Source: Megasphaera hominis
GTDB taxonomy: Bacteria > Bacillota > Negativicutes > Veillonellales > Megasphaeraceae
Direction of reading: 5' to 3'
Length of the DNA: 64,000 nt
NCBI RefSeq assembly: GCF_014269395.1
Contig: NZ_JACOGK010000004.1
Span: 44,543 to 108,542 of the forward strand
This document shows, piece by piece, positions 14,701 through 23,966 of this stretch (position 1 is the first letter of the stretch; every line of letters starts with the position of its first letter). The notes below the pieces were generated by a model. The model did no database searches, was not told where the DNA came from, and saw only the letters and a program-made list of their open reading frames with translations. A program made the translations under genes and the position numbers.

Positions 14701-15434
14701 AATTCCAGTTCCTTTTTCAGTCTGGCCAGGATTTCCCGGTCCTTTGCCGACAGCTGGCTGTGCGCGAGGAGATCGGGCCGCAGCTGCAGCGTCCGGGCCA
14801 GTGCCTGGGTACGGCGCCAGGTGGCAATTTTTGCGTGGTCACCGTTGCGCAGGACCGGCGGCACATCGTGGCCGCGAAAACTGGCTGGTTTGGTATACTG
14901 CGGATATTCGAGGAGGGACGCATAGAACGAGTCTTCTACGGCACTGCCTGCTGAGCCGAGTACACCGGGCAGCATACGGGCTACGGCATCGGTAATAGCC
15001 ATAGCGGGTATTTCGCCGCCTGTGAGGACGTAGTCGCCGACGGAAATGGTTTCGTCAGCCAGATATTTTTCGACGCGATAATCGACACCTTCGTAATGTC
15101 CGCATAACAAAATGAGCTGGTCATACTCTGCCAGCTCACGGGCCTTGACCTGATTGAAGGTAGAGCCGGCCGGTCCCATGAGGATTACCCGTCGTTTGGG
15201 AACATCTCTGCGCACTGTTTCCACAGCGGCATAGAGCGGACCGGCTTTCATCAGCATGCCACAGCCGCCGCCGTAGACCGTATCATCGGCCATACGGTGC
15301 CGGTCGTAGACAAAGCTCCGCGGGCTGGTAACATCCAGTTCGAGGAGCCCTGCTGCACGGGCGCGGCCAATAATGCTGTGCTGATAAAAAGCTTCTATAA
15401 ATTCAGGAAATAAGGAAATTATATCGATTCTCAT
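14697..15434 (-). CDS. trmD: tRNA (guanine-37-N1)-methyltransferase
   Basis: TrmD methylates N1 of guanosine 37 next to the anticodon, preventing +1 frameshifting. The 245 residues carry DIISLFPEF at the start, the AdoMet-binding trefoil-knot segments ILLCGHYEGVDYRVE and SVGDYVLTGGEIPA, and PQYTKPASFRGHDVPPVL, which positions the catalytic Asp region. I use the ATG at 15434, which overlaps the rimM stop as ATGA, instead of the frame start four codons earlier. The order rpsP-khpA-ylqD-rimM-trmD is the standard Firmicute arrangement. Confidence 0.96.
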   Translation of the reverse strand: MRIDIISLFPEFIEAFYQHSIIGRARAAGLLELDVTSPRSFVYDRHRMADDTVYGGGCGMLMKAGPLYAAVETVRRDVPKRRVILMGPAGSTFNQVKARELAEYDQLILLCGHYEGVDYRVEKYLADETISVGDYVLTGGEIPAMAITDAVARMLPGVLGSAGSAVEDSFYASLLEYPQYTKPASFRGHDVPPVLRNGDHAKIATWRRTQALARTLQLRPDLLAHSQLSAKDREILARLKKELEL

Positions 15435-15934
15435 TCGTCTACCCATTCTGGCGGATCTACCACCATTTTCTTCGCGTCTATGTCAATAGAGCGAACGACG
15501 TCGGGGATGGCAGCAAACAGGAGCTCTTTGCCTGTATCGTCTTTGACGACATAGACATCGTTACTGCCTGTTTTAAGGACATCAGACACTTTGCCCAGGA
15601 CCTGGCCGTCCAAATCATAGACGGTTATGCCGATGATATCAAAGACATAGTACTGTCCTTTTTTGAGCGGTACGAGCTCTTCGCGCGGTACTTGAATCAA
15701 TTTCTTGACCAAGGCTTCCGATGCGTTGCGGTCGTCGACGCCGGCAAATTTCATGAGTACTACGTTTTTGTGCAAACGTACGTCTGTCACTTCATATTTT
15801 TTGCCATCAATATAGGCGTGTTTCATGTGCAGAAACCGCTTGGGGAAATCTGTTTCCGGATAAATACGAACATCACCCCGCACGCCGTGCGGGGCAACTA
15901 TTTGACCTATGGTAAAAAGCTCCATGTCTTTCAT
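15431..15934 (-). CDS. rimM: Ribosome maturation factor RimM
   Basis: A 167-residue RimM, which assists maturation of the 30S head around S19. FTIGQIVAPHGVRGDVRIYP is the family's N-terminal signature. The C-terminal PRC-barrel contains QYYVFDIIGITVYD and a closing VDPPEWVDE. The start at 15934 lies six bases after the ylqD stop; a second ATG three codons later (15925) is equally plausible. It overlaps trmD by four bases. Confidence 0.94.
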   Translation of the reverse strand: MKDMELFTIGQIVAPHGVRGDVRIYPETDFPKRFLHMKHAYIDGKKYEVTDVRLHKNVVLMKFAGVDDRNASEALVKKLIQVPREELVPLKKGQYYVFDIIGITVYDLDGQVLGKVSDVLKTGSNDVYVVKDDTGKELLFAAIPDVVRSIDIDAKKMVVDPPEWVDE

Positions 15935-15940
15935 CGTATG

Positions 15941-16348
15941 TTACTGGCGGAAGGCAACGATCTTGTCATCTTCCAGCAAGATTTCCATGCCCATAAGCTT
16001 GCCCAAATCATCGCCGATTTTGACGGTAACGGCTTGGTCAAGAGTTCCCTGTCTGATTTCAGAACCGATTTCCAGTGCTTCGGCTGCTTCGCGGTCGCTC
16101 TGGGCCTTCGCTTTGGCAGCGGCAAGGCGCTGCTTCTGTTCTTCTACCTGAGCGCGCAACGAAATGAGGCCCTGTGCGTCGATTTTGGCCTGTTCGGTCA
16201 TCATGCGCTTAGCCTGGAATTCCAGATTCTGAGCTTCACGATCGATATCGCTCAATGCCTGGTCAGTATTTCTGATGATTTTGTCTTTCAGTGCCTGCGT
16301 AACCTTCGATTTTACAACCACGGGGACACGCAATGTAATCTGATCCAT
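15941..16348 (-). CDS. ylqD: YlqD-family protein
   Basis: A 135-residue conserved protein of unknown biochemical function, recognised by position between khpA and rimM and by its make-up. A short N-terminal segment (ITLRVPVVVKSKVT) is followed by a long Lys/Glu/Gln/Ala-rich coiled coil with an EEQKQRLAAAKAKA stretch, and a C-terminal beta-rich segment ending KIGDDLGKLMG. Firmicute YlqD proteins have exactly this design. Cytoplasmic. Its role is not established to my knowledge; the context suggests ribosome or RNA biology. Confidence 0.85.
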   Translation of the reverse strand: MDQITLRVPVVVKSKVTQALKDKIIRNTDQALSDIDREAQNLEFQAKRMMTEQAKIDAQGLISLRAQVEEQKQRLAAAKAKAQSDREAAEALEIGSEIRQGTLDQAVTVKIGDDLGKLMGMEILLEDDKIVAFRQ

Positions 16349-16356
16349 GCTTCCTC

Positions 16357-16584
16357 CTATACGATATCCACTGATACTTTTTTATTAGCTTTCACAGCAG
16401 CGGCCTTGACGACAAGACGCAAAGCCTTGGCAATCTTACCTTGTTTGCCAATGACCTTGCCCATGTCTTCCGGTGCTACGTGAAGCTGATAGACTTCGAG
16501 GCCTTTCTTCTGAATCTTGGTAACAGTAACCGCTTCCGGACACTTTACCAATGCCCGTGCAATACAAGCAATTAATTCTTCCAT
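16357..16584 (-). CDS. khpA: KH-domain RNA-binding protein KhpA
   Basis: A 75-residue single KH-domain protein. The RNA-contacting GxxG loop is GKQG in DMGKVIGKQGKIAKALR. KhpA binds RNA with KhpB (Jag) and influences cell-wall and division-gene expression in Gram-positive relatives. I start at the ATG at 16584 because GTGAGG lies nine bases upstream and the resulting length matches the family; the longer frame would begin with a GTG inside that ribosome-binding site. It lies directly downstream of rpsP. Confidence 0.9.
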   Translation of the reverse strand: MEELIACIARALVKCPEAVTVTKIQKKGLEVYQLHVAPEDMGKVIGKQGKIAKALRLVVKAAAVKANKKVSVDIV

Positions 16585-16599
16585 AGTATCCAGCCTCAC

Positions 16600-16866
16600 T
16601 TACTTTTTGGATGCTTCAAACTGAGCCATGATGCCAGCTTTTTTGAAGAGAGAACGAATCGTTTCGGTCGGCTGTGCACCTTTACCGAGCCAAGCCAAAG
16701 CTGCTTCTGTGTCTACAGAGAGGCTTTCGATGCCCTTAGCGGGATCGTACTGGCCAAGCGTAGCAACAGGACGGCCGTTGTTACGAGCGTTGTGAGAATC
16801 AGCAACTACTACGCGGTAAACCGGTTTCTTCTTTGCACCTAAACGTGCTAAACGAATTTTAATCAT
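16600..16866 (-). CDS. rpsP: 30S ribosomal protein S16
   Basis: An 88-residue S16 with the standard start MIKIRLARLGAKKKPVYRVV, then ARNNGRPVATLGQYDP, matching the family throughout. S16 is an assembly protein of the 30S body. An AAGGAGGTG ribosome-binding site precedes the ATG. The gene sits between ffh and khpA, as usual in Firmicutes. Confidence 0.97.
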   Translation of the reverse strand: MIKIRLARLGAKKKPVYRVVVADSHNARNNGRPVATLGQYDPAKGIESLSVDTEAALAWLGKGAQPTETIRSLFKKAGIMAQFEASKK

Positions 16867-16913
16867 TGAGTTTCACCTCCTTGTGTTAGTATACACGGCT
16901 CGTGACGAGCCCC

Positions 16914-18266
16914 TTAGAAAGGCAGACGCGGCAGGAAGCCCCGTCGTTTGTTACCCTGCATTTTCTTCGCCTGTTTCATCATCTTCTGCATATCCGTAAA
17001 CTGCTTAAGCAGGCGGTTGACATCCTGCACGCGCGTACCACTGCCTTTGGCAATGCGGCGCTTGCGGCTGTCCTTAATCAGCATTTTCGGATTGGAGCTG
17101 GCGCGTTCCTGCGCCGTCATGGACTGAATAATGGCTTCAATGTGTTTGAACTCCCGGCCGTCCATGTCTATTTTATCTATTTCCTTCTTGTACTTGCCAA
17201 TGCCCGGGATGAGGCTGACCAGACTGCTCATATTGCCCATTTTCTTGACCATATTGAGCTGGGAAAGGAAATCGTCGAAGGTAAAGGAATTACTCTTCAT
17301 GGCCCGTTTCATTTCGGCCATCGATTCTTCATCGAAGGCTTCCTGGGCCCGTTCGATAATCGTTTCGACGTCGCCTAAATCGAGGATACGCGACGCGTAG
17401 CGATTGGGGTGAAATTCTTCGAGACCGTCGAGCTTTTCGCTGACGCCGATGAATTTGATCGGCTTGCCTGTGACGGCCTTGATAGAAAGGGCCGCACCGC
17501 CGCGGGCGTCACCGTCGAGCTTGGTCATGATAATGCCGTCAATGCCGAGAGCTTCGTTGAAAGCCGTTGCGGCCGTAACAGCGTCCTGGCCGGTCATGGC
17601 GTCGACGACTAAGAGAATTTCGTGTGGTTTGACGCTCTGCTTGATATGAACCAGTTCATCCATGAGTGTTTCATTGATATGGAGACGGCCTGCCGTATCG
17701 ATGATGACGACATCCTTCAAGTGGCTGAGCGCGTACGGCACAGCGTGCTGGGAAATGGCAACGGGATCCTGGCTGCCTTCTTCTGTGTAGACGGGCACGT
17801 CCAAATCCTTGCCGAGCACCTGCAGCTGTGTAATAGCAGCCGGCCGGTATACGTCGGCTGCGACCAGCATGGGGTTCTTGCCCTGCTGTTTCAGCTTTTT
17901 GGCCAGCTTGGCTGCCGTCGTCGTTTTACCGGCGCCTTGCAGACCAACGAGCATGATGATCGTCGGCGGGTTGCTCGCCATGGCAATACGGCTTTGCGTA
18001 CCGCCCAGGAGCTCCGTCAATTCATCGCGGACGATCTTGATGACCGTCTGGGATGCGTTCAGGCTGCCGAAGACTTCTTCGCCTACAGCCTTTTCGCGGA
18101 CGCGCTTGATAAAATCCTTGGCGACGGCAAAGTTGACATCCGCTTCCAGGAGGGCGCGGCGCATCTCTTTCAGCGCTTGGTTTACATCTTCTTCTGTCAG
18201 TTTGCCTTTGCCGCGCAGCTTTTTAAAGGCTGCCTGAAATCGTTCGGAAAGACTTTCGAATGCCAT
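16914..18266 (-). CDS. ffh: Signal recognition particle GTPase Ffh
   Basis: A 450-residue Ffh, the protein part of SRP that binds signal sequences and, with FtsY, targets ribosomes to the membrane. The N domain leads into the G domain: P-loop GLQGAGKTTTAAKLA (G1), DTAGRL (G3) and TKLDGDARGG (G4/insertion). The methionine-rich M domain follows, with the RNA-binding SGTRVQDVNRLLKQF and a C-terminal run of Met- and Lys-rich sequence (MQKMMKQAKKMQGNKRR). It is cotranscribed with ylxM upstream; its partner ftsY is about 40 kb away beside smc. Confidence 0.97.
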   Translation of the reverse strand: MAFESLSERFQAAFKKLRGKGKLTEEDVNQALKEMRRALLEADVNFAVAKDFIKRVREKAVGEEVFGSLNASQTVIKIVRDELTELLGGTQSRIAMASNPPTIIMLVGLQGAGKTTTAAKLAKKLKQQGKNPMLVAADVYRPAAITQLQVLGKDLDVPVYTEEGSQDPVAISQHAVPYALSHLKDVVIIDTAGRLHINETLMDELVHIKQSVKPHEILLVVDAMTGQDAVTAATAFNEALGIDGIIMTKLDGDARGGAALSIKAVTGKPIKFIGVSEKLDGLEEFHPNRYASRILDLGDVETIIERAQEAFDEESMAEMKRAMKSNSFTFDDFLSQLNMVKKMGNMSSLVSLIPGIGKYKKEIDKIDMDGREFKHIEAIIQSMTAQERASSNPKMLIKDSRKRRIAKGSGTRVQDVNRLLKQFTDMQKMMKQAKKMQGNKRRGFLPRLPF

Positions 18267-18293
18267 GAGGAAGCCTCCTTTGTCATGACGAAA

Positions 18294-18614
18294 TTACAAC
18301 TCTATACGTTCCAGTGTTTCCCTGGCCTTAGCTGTTTCTCCTGTATCGAGAAGGCTTACGGCCTGGTCGATACGGGCCCGCACGCTATCAAAGCGCGTGA
18401 GCAACTGCAGCCGTGTTTCATAGCTTTCCAGTGCTTTTGAAGCTCTATTGAGCATGTCGTAGGCACCTTGCCGGGAAATCTGCAGTTCTTCACCGATTTC
18501 GCTGAGGCTGAGATCGAGATTGAAATACATATCCAGGCAGCGGCGCTGCCGTTCAGTCAGGAGCGGTCCGTATATATCGAGGAGCCGGCCCTTGCGTACT
18601 ACGTCTTCAATCAT
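18294..18614 (-). CDS. ylxM: YlxM-family DNA-binding protein
   Basis: A 106-residue YlxM/p13-like protein. It has a sigma-70 region 4-type helix-turn-helix: LTERQRRCLDMYFNLDLSLSEIGEELQISRQGAYDMLNRA. It is nearly always the first gene before ffh in Firmicutes and is linked to SRP function or regulation of the operon. Directly upstream is a near-consensus promoter, so this is the first gene of the nine-gene operon down to yebC. The overlap-free 27-base gap to ffh contains the ffh ribosome-binding site. Confidence 0.9.
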   Translation of the reverse strand: MIEDVVRKGRLLDIYGPLLTERQRRCLDMYFNLDLSLSEIGEELQISRQGAYDMLNRASKALESYETRLQLLTRFDSVRARIDQAVSLLDTGETAKARETLERIEL

Positions 18615-18648
18615 GGTTTCACCACCTCGTGCAAACTCGTACTGTGAT

Positions 18649-18677
18649 AGTATACCCTATGAGGAAAACGCTGTCAA
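18649..18677 (-). promoter_or_regulatory. Near-consensus promoter of the ylxM-ffh-rpsP-trmD operon
   Basis: Read leftward: TTGACA (18672-18677), exactly 17 bases, TATACT (18649-18654). The start point would be around 18642, with a short leader before ylxM. Confidence 0.75.
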
Positions 18678-18735
18678 GTACTTCTACTTGTCAGTTCGGA
18701 AATTTCTGCTTATTTTTGTATGTACGCGCAAAAAA

Positions 18736-18775
18736 GAAGGACTGTGCCACCGGTGGTTCCAGGGCGCAGTCCTTC
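18736..18775 (-). terminator. Terminator of the AICAR formyltransferase gene
   Basis: GAAGGACTGTGCC (18736-18748) pairs with GGCGCAGTCCTTC (18763-18775) with one wobble; on the minus strand TTTTTT follows. Confidence 0.8.
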
Positions 18776-18797
18776 TCTTCAGTACATATTATGCGTA

Positions 18798-19973
18798 TTA
18801 GTGATGGAACAGGCGGACATGTGTCATGGCCATGGTAATGCCATACTTGTCACATGTTTCGATGACATTATCGTCACGGATGGAACCGCCGGCTTGGGCG
18901 ATAAAGTCTACGCCACTGCGGTGAGCCCGTTCGATATTGTCGCCAAAGGGGAAGAAGGCATCGCTGCCGAGAGCTACGCCGTGCAGCTGGGCAATCCAGG
19001 CTTTCTTTTCTTCCCGTGTAAGCGGTGCCGGCTGCTCTGTAAAGAGGTCCTGCCAAACGCCATCGGCCAGGACGTCTTCGTAGTCGTCGGAGATGTAGAC
19101 GTCAATCGCGTTGTCGCGGTTCGGACGGCGTACGTCGTCGCGGAAAGGCAAGGCCAATACCTTCGGGTTCTGGCGGAGCCACCAGACATCGGCTTTGTTG
19201 CCGGCCAGGCGCGTGCAGTGTACGCGCGACTGCTGGCCTGCGCCTACGCCAATGGTCATGCCGTCTTTTACGTAGCATACAGAGTTAGACTGTGTATATT
19301 TGAGGGTAATCAGGGCAATCATGAGATCCCGCTTGGCTGCAGCGGTCATATTCTTGTTCTGCGTCGGAATTTCATTAAAGAGGTCCGTCGTAATCTTTAC
19401 GTTATTGCGGTCCTGTTCGAAGGTAACGCCGAAGACTTCCTTCGTTTCCGATACCTGCGGTACGTAATCGGGATTGATCTGGAGTACGCAGTAGTTCCCT
19501 TTTTTCTTCGTCTTCAGAATGGCCAGGGCTTCCGCTGTGTACCCCGGTGCAATGACGCCGTCCGATACTTCGCGCTTGAGGAGCGTTGCCGTCGGTACGT
19601 CGCATACGTCGGAAAGGGCGACAAAATCGCCGTACGAGCTCATCCGGTCGGCACCACGGGCGCAGGCATAGGCCGTAGCCAAGGGGGATAATTCCAAATC
19701 GTCGACCCAGTAAATGCGTTTCAGCGTATCGCTCATTTCGTTAGCTACGGCAGCACCGGCCGGGCTGACGTGTTTAAAGGATGCTGCTGCAGGCAGCTTG
19801 GTTGCTTCTTTCAGTTCCTTTACGAGCTGATAGCTGTTCAAGGCATCGAGCAGGTTGATGTAGCCCGGACGGCCGTTGAGCACCGTAAAGGGCAATTCAC
19901 TGCCATCTTTCATATATACGCGGGCCGAAGCCTGATTGGGATTGCAGCCATATTTTAATTGCAGTTCTTTCAT
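18798..19973 (-). CDS. purH: Stand-alone AICAR formyltransferase (PurH transformylase half)
   Basis: A 391-residue enzyme corresponding to the C-terminal transformylase domain of PurH, which uses 10-formyl-tetrahydrofolate to formylate AICAR, the penultimate step of IMP synthesis. The IMP cyclohydrolase domain is absent, as in the short form known from clostridia and relatives. LKYGCNPNQASARV at the start, SFKHVSPAGAAVA with the catalytic Lys-His, QNKNMT, and GDNIERAHRSGVDFIAQAGGS near the end are family hallmarks. I start at the ATG at 19973 with GGGAGG upstream; the longer frame would read through a riboswitch. The cyclohydrolase must be supplied elsewhere. Control is by the ZTP riboswitch immediately upstream. 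Confidence 0.93.
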   Translation of the reverse strand: MKELQLKYGCNPNQASARVYMKDGSELPFTVLNGRPGYINLLDALNSYQLVKELKEATKLPAAASFKHVSPAGAAVANEMSDTLKRIYWVDDLELSPLATAYACARGADRMSSYGDFVALSDVCDVPTATLLKREVSDGVIAPGYTAEALAILKTKKKGNYCVLQINPDYVPQVSETKEVFGVTFEQDRNNVKITTDLFNEIPTQNKNMTAAAKRDLMIALITLKYTQSNSVCYVKDGMTIGVGAGQQSRVHCTRLAGNKADVWWLRQNPKVLALPFRDDVRRPNRDNAIDVYISDDYEDVLADGVWQDLFTEQPAPLTREEKKAWIAQLHGVALGSDAFFPFGDNIERAHRSGVDFIAQAGGSIRDDNVIETCDKYGITMAMTHVRLFHH

Positions 19974-20004
19974 GATTAATCCTCCCATATTGTCCCTAAT
20001 AAAC

Positions 20005-20046
20005 AAAAATACCGACACTTCCGGACTCTTTGCCCAGACGGTCGGC
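20005..20046 (-). terminator. Intrinsic terminator of the ZTP riboswitch
   Basis: On the minus strand CCGAC pairs with GTCGG (20041-20045 with 20012-20016) and an inner TCTGG pairs with CCGGA. TATTTTTGTTT follows. The 5' arm is part of the aptamer's conserved 3' segment, so ligand binding and termination are mutually exclusive. Confidence 0.7.
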
Positions 20047-20098
20047 TCTACATCGGCATGCTCCCTGTGGTTTCTGCTCCACTCTCCGTCAGTCACAT
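20022..20098 (-). promoter_or_regulatory. ZTP/ZMP (pfl) riboswitch aptamer
   Basis: Read leftward the leader contains GTGACTGACGG, then GTGG...CCACAGGGAGC and finally GCCGACCGTCTGGGCA. These are the conserved blocks of the pfl motif, the riboswitch that senses the purine intermediate ZMP (AICAR) and its triphosphate. It lies directly upstream of the enzyme that consumes AICAR: AICAR accumulates under folate shortage and the switch then turns the gene on. The identification rests on motif match and context. Confidence 0.9.
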
Positions 20099-20109
20099 GC
20101 TTCGTATTT

Positions 20110-20139
20110 ATTATACAAAGTAAAATACCCTTGTGTCAA
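20110..20139 (-). promoter_or_regulatory. Consensus promoter of the ZTP-riboswitch transcript
   Basis: Read leftward: TTGACA (20134-20139), 18 bases, TATAAT (20110-20115). Both hexamers are perfect. The riboswitch begins within about ten bases of the predicted start. Confidence 0.85.
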
Positions 20140-20187
20140 CGGTTTCCCCCGTCGTTCCGTAGAAAGGATGCTTTTGGGCATACAAAA

Positions 20188-20223
20188 AGCCAGGCTGCAT
20201 CCTTTAGGGAATACAGCCTGGCT
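20188..20223 (-). terminator. Terminator of the hrcA-grpE-dnaK-dnaJ operon
   Basis: AGCCAGGCTG (20188-20197) pairs with CAGCCTGGCT (20214-20223); TTTTT follows on the minus strand. An overlapping alternative pair, AAAGGATGC with GCATCCTTT, is present but its role is unclear. Confidence 0.8.
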
Positions 20224-20230
20224 GTGTATG

Positions 20231-21457
20231 TTATGTGCGGTTGACGAGTGCTTCCGGGCGTTGCATGCGGCGGATGACATCTAAGACTTTTTTCTTGATC
20301 TTGTCTACGATGCTTTCGTCTTTAGTCTCCCCCACCCAGTCTTCACCGCTGGCTTTAGCAAATTCTTTAAGCAGCTCTTTCTGCTTGGCATTCATGCGTT
20401 TTGGCGTGTTGATGTTGACCTGTACGTGGTGATCACCGCGCCGGCCGCTGCTGCCGAGAATTTGTACGCCATGTCCTTTGATGCGGAAGACCGTACCGGT
20501 TTGCGTACCTGCCGGGATTTTCAGATCTACCTTGCCGTCCAGCGTATCGACGCGGATGGTGCAGCCCAGTGCTGCCTGGGCAAAGCTGATGGTCTGGCGC
20601 GATACGATGTCGTTGCCCTGGCGCGTAAAGTTCGGATCTTCGCGTACGAAGATATAGACGTACAGGTCGCCGTAGCCACCGCCACGAACCCCTGCTTCGC
20701 CTTCACCGGCTACGCGCAGCCGCGAGCCGTTATCGACGCCGCCAGGAATCTTGATCTGCAATTTCTTGCGTACATTGACCTTGCCTTCGCCATGGCATTT
20801 CTTACATTTTTCGTGAATCACCTTGCCTGTACCGCCGCAGTGGGAGCACGTACGGACATTGACCATCTGGCCAAAGGGCGTATTTTGTACGACCCGCTGC
20901 TGGCCTGTGCCGTGGCAGACAGGGCAAGTATCTACCTTGCTGCCCGGTTCGGCGCCTTCGCCGTGGCAGTGATCACAGATTTCATCTTTGGGTACTTGGA
21001 TTTCCATTTCCGTCCCAAAAGCAGCCTGTTTGAAAGAAATGTCTACGTCGAAACGGAGGTCTGCCCCCCGTTCCGGACCGTTAGACTGACGGCTGCCCTG
21101 GCCACCGAAGAAGGAATCAAAGATATCGCCAAAACCGCCAAAGCCACCTTGGCTAAAGCCGCCCTGGCCGAAACCGCCAAAGCCGCCGAAACCACCAAAG
21201 CCCTGGCCGGCACCGGAAGCGTTGCCGTTCTGGAAGGCATCCATGCCGAACTGGTCGTACTGGGCGCGCTTGTTCTTATCAGACAAGACGCTGTAGGCTT
21301 CGTTGATTTCCTTGAACTTTTCTTCTGCAGCCTTAGGGTTGTCCCGGTTTTTATCAGGATGGTACTTTATAGCCAATTTACGGAAGGCTTTCTTAATATC
21401 CGCTTCGCTGGCATCTTTGGGAACGCCAAGTACTTCATAATAATCTCTTTTGCTCAT
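20231..21457 (-). CDS. dnaJ: Chaperone protein DnaJ
   Basis: A 408-residue type I DnaJ, the co-chaperone that delivers substrates to DnaK and stimulates its ATPase. The J domain at residues 1-70 has the essential HPD in KYHPDKN. A long Gly/Phe-rich linker follows, then four CxxCxGxG zinc motifs ([32 protein letters not shown]) and the C-terminal substrate domains. The glycine stretch is unusually long and Gln-containing. It is the last gene of the CIRCE-controlled operon. Confidence 0.97.
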   Translation of the reverse strand: MSKRDYYEVLGVPKDASEADIKKAFRKLAIKYHPDKNRDNPKAAEEKFKEINEAYSVLSDKNKRAQYDQFGMDAFQNGNASGAGQGFGGFGGFGGFGQGGFSQGGFGGFGDIFDSFFGGQGSRQSNGPERGADLRFDVDISFKQAAFGTEMEIQVPKDEICDHCHGEGAEPGSKVDTCPVCHGTGQQRVVQNTPFGQMVNVRTCSHCGGTGKVIHEKCKKCHGEGKVNVRKKLQIKIPGGVDNGSRLRVAGEGEAGVRGGGYGDLYVYIFVREDPNFTRQGNDIVSRQTISFAQAALGCTIRVDTLDGKVDLKIPAGTQTGTVFRIKGHGVQILGSSGRRGDHHVQVNINTPKRMNAKQKELLKEFAKASGEDWVGETKDESIVDKIKKKVLDVIRRMQRPEALVNRT

Positions 21458-21480
21458 ATGGGCAGCCCCTCTTTATCTAC

Positions 21481-23343
21481 TTACTTCTGGTCGTCGTCGA
21501 CTACTTTGTAGTCAGCGTCAACTACTTTTTCATCACTCTGGCCACTCTGCTGTGCGCCTGCCTGCTGCTGTGCACCGGCCTGTTGCTGGGCACCAGCCTG
21601 CTGCTGTGCGTCAGCCTGCTTGTACATTTCGCTGGTCAGGTCGTAGAGCGGTTTCGTCAATGCTTCCGATGCAGCTTTGATTTTTTCTACATCGTCAGTC
21701 TTTACAGCTTCTTTCAGGTCGGCAATCTTCGATTTGATTTCCGAAACCTTCGACGCATCGGCTTTGTCACCGAGGTCTTTAATCGTCTTTTCGGCCTGAT
21801 AAATCAGGGAATCGGCGTTGTTCTTGGCTTCGATGCCTTCTTTACGTTTCTTATCTTCTGCTTCGTGAGCAGCGGCTTCTTTGACCATGCGGTCGATTTC
21901 GCTCTTGTCGAGGCCCGACGAGGATTTGATGGTAATCTTCTGTTCCTTGCCAGTGCCGAGGTCTTTTGCCGTTACGTTAACGATACCGTTGGCATCGATG
22001 TTGAAGGTAACTTCGATACGAGGTACGCCACGGGGAGCAGCCGGAATACCGGTCAGTTCGAAACGGCCCAGTGTCTTGTTGTCAGCAGCCATTTCACGTT
22101 CGCCCTGGAGGACGTGTACGTCAACGGACGGCTGGTTATCGACAGCGGTGGAGAATACCTGGCTGCCAGAAGTCGGGATCGTCGTGTTGCGGTCGATGAT
22201 CTTTGTGAAGACGCCGCCCAAGGTTTCAATGCCGAGGGAAAGCGGTGTAACATCGAGGAGCAATACGTCTTTGACATCGCCTACGAGGACGCCGGCCTGG
22301 ATAGCAGCACCAACGGCTACACATTCATCAGGGTTGACGCCTTTGCTCGGTTCTTTGCCCAGGATCTGTTTGATAGCTTCCTGAACAGCCGGGATACGGC
22401 TGGAACCGCCGACGAGGATGATTTTATCGATTTCGTTGATGGAGAGACCGGAGTCAGCAATAGCTTTACGGGTCGGTTCCATCGTAGCCTGTACGAGGCT
22501 TTCTGTGAGTTCGTTGAATTTAGCACGGGTCAGCGTGAGGTCCAAGTGTTTCGGGCCTGTAGCATCGGCTGTGATGAACGGCAGGTTGATGTTTGTGGAA
22601 AGAACTGTCGAAAGTTCGATCTTAGCTTTTTCAGCAGCTTCCTTGAGGCGCTGTTCAGCCATCTTATCCTGCGAGAGGTCGATACCGGTCTGGGATTTGA
22701 ATTCGGAAACCATCCAGTTCATGACAGCGTTATCGAAATCATCGCCGCCCAGGTGAGTGTTACCGTTTGTAGCTTTTACTTCGAAGACGCCATCGCCCAG
22801 TTCGAGGATGGATACATCGAATGTACCGCCACCAAGGTCGAAGACGAGAATCTTGCCGTCGCCGCCTTTATCGAGGCCATATGCCAGGGCTGCAGCTGTC
22901 GGTTCGTTGACGATACGGAGAACGTCGAGACCGGCAATTTTACCGGCATCCTTTGTAGCCTGACGCTGGCTGTCGTTGAAGTAAGCCGGTACGGTAATAA
23001 CGGCCTGGGTTACTTTTTCACCCAAATAGCTTTCTGCGTCTTCTTTCAGTTTCTGCAGAATCATAGCGGAAATTTCCTGCGGTGTGTATTTCTTGTCGCC
23101 GATCGTTACGGTGTAATTTTCGCCCATGTGACGTTTAATGGAAGCGATGGTGTTTTCCGGGTTGGAAACAGCCTGACGTTTAGCCAGCTGGCCTACGAGG
23201 CGTTCGCCTGTTTTCGAAAAACCGACAACGGACGGTGTGAGACGGGAGCCTTCCGTGTTCGTAATTACTGTCGGTTCGCCGCCTTCCATAACAGCGACTA
23301 CCGAGTTTGTTGTACCTAAGTCAATACCTATAACCTTAGCCAT
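21481..23343 (-). CDS. dnaK: Molecular chaperone DnaK (Hsp70)
   Basis: A 620-residue Hsp70. [20 protein letters not shown] opens the ATPase domain. [19 protein letters not shown] and [16 protein letters not shown] are the other nucleotide-binding signatures. The substrate-binding domain begins around [17 protein letters not shown]. The lid ends in a repetitive tail of alternating Gln and Ala-Gly-Ala units (about four copies of AGAQQQ-type repeat) and a terminal acidic [12 protein letters not shown]. Start and length are normal. It sits between grpE and dnaJ in the heat-shock operon. Confidence 0.98.
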   Translation of the reverse strand: MAKVIGIDLGTTNSVVAVMEGGEPTVITNTEGSRLTPSVVGFSKTGERLVGQLAKRQAVSNPENTIASIKRHMGENYTVTIGDKKYTPQEISAMILQKLKEDAESYLGEKVTQAVITVPAYFNDSQRQATKDAGKIAGLDVLRIVNEPTAAALAYGLDKGGDGKILVFDLGGGTFDVSILELGDGVFEVKATNGNTHLGGDDFDNAVMNWMVSEFKSQTGIDLSQDKMAEQRLKEAAEKAKIELSTVLSTNINLPFITADATGPKHLDLTLTRAKFNELTESLVQATMEPTRKAIADSGLSINEIDKIILVGGSSRIPAVQEAIKQILGKEPSKGVNPDECVAVGAAIQAGVLVGDVKDVLLLDVTPLSLGIETLGGVFTKIIDRNTTIPTSGSQVFSTAVDNQPSVDVHVLQGEREMAADNKTLGRFELTGIPAAPRGVPRIEVTFNIDANGIVNVTAKDLGTGKEQKITIKSSSGLDKSEIDRMVKEAAAHEAEDKKRKEGIEAKNNADSLIYQAEKTIKDLGDKADASKVSEIKSKIADLKEAVKTDDVEKIKAASEALTKPLYDLTSEMYKQADAQQQAGAQQQAGAQQQAGAQQSGQSDEKVVDADYKVVDDDQK

Positions 23344-23379
23344 AGTAAAATTCCTCCAATCCTATACTTTCTACGATGT

Positions 23380-23952
23380 TTAACCGTTAAATGCAACTTT
23401 TACCATTGCCGGACGCAAGGTCTTGTCGCCCAGCAAGTACCCTTCCTGCAGGACTTCTACGACCATATCATTGTCGAATTCTTCACTTTCTACGCGCATG
23501 ACGGCTTGGTGATAATTCGGGTCGAACGGTTTGCCTACAGCATCAATTTTCGTAACACCTTCTTTTTCCAGAACGCCCATGAGTTGTTTGTAGATCATGT
23601 CGTACCCGTCTACAAAGGACTTCATTTCGTCTGTCATGGCATCTTGCGGGGCCTGTAAGGCCCGTTCGAAGTTGTCAATGACGGGCAGGATATTCTGGAG
23701 TACTTCCATTTTTACGACTTCAGAAATCTGCAGCTTTTCACCGGCTGTCCGTTTCTTGAAATTCGAGAAATCGGCCTGAAGCCGCAGGTAGCGGTTTTTC
23801 ATTTCCTCTACTTTAGCTTCTGCATCGGAGGCAGCCTTTGCTTCAGCTGCTTCGTCCGTTTCTTCTGCCGGCGTTTCTTCTGCTATTACTTCATCAGCGG
23901 CCTGCGTCGTTTCCTCTGCAGCCGTTGCCGTCGTCTTTTCTTCTTCACTCAT
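23380..23952 (-). CDS. grpE: Nucleotide exchange factor GrpE
   Basis: A 190-residue GrpE, which releases ADP from DnaK. The first 50 residues are a Glu/Ala/Thr-rich disordered tail. Then comes the long dimerising helix (NRYLRLQADFSNFKKRTAGE) and the DnaK-contacting beta-domain signature VGKPFDPNYHQAVMRVESEE, ending GYLLGDKTLRPAMVKV. I start at the ATG at 23952 because AGGAGGG lies about nine bases upstream; the ATG three codons earlier abuts that site. Confidence 0.96.
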   Translation of the reverse strand: MSEEEKTTATAAEETTQAADEVIAEETPAEETDEAAEAKAASDAEAKVEEMKNRYLRLQADFSNFKKRTAGEKLQISEVVKMEVLQNILPVIDNFERALQAPQDAMTDEMKSFVDGYDMIYKQLMGVLEKEGVTKIDAVGKPFDPNYHQAVMRVESEEFDNDMVVEVLQEGYLLGDKTLRPAMVKVAFNG

Positions 23953-23966
23953 TGCCTGCATCCCTC

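Noticed and set aside
21540..21610. Tandem repeat at the end of dnaK as a possible mobile or CRISPR-like array
   Set aside because: It encodes the ordinary Ala/Gly/Gln-rich flexible tail of DnaK in frame.
21580..23319. 578-residue plus-strand frame opposite dnaK
   Set aside because: A long antisense frame caused by codon bias of dnaK; no start signals, no homology I recognise.
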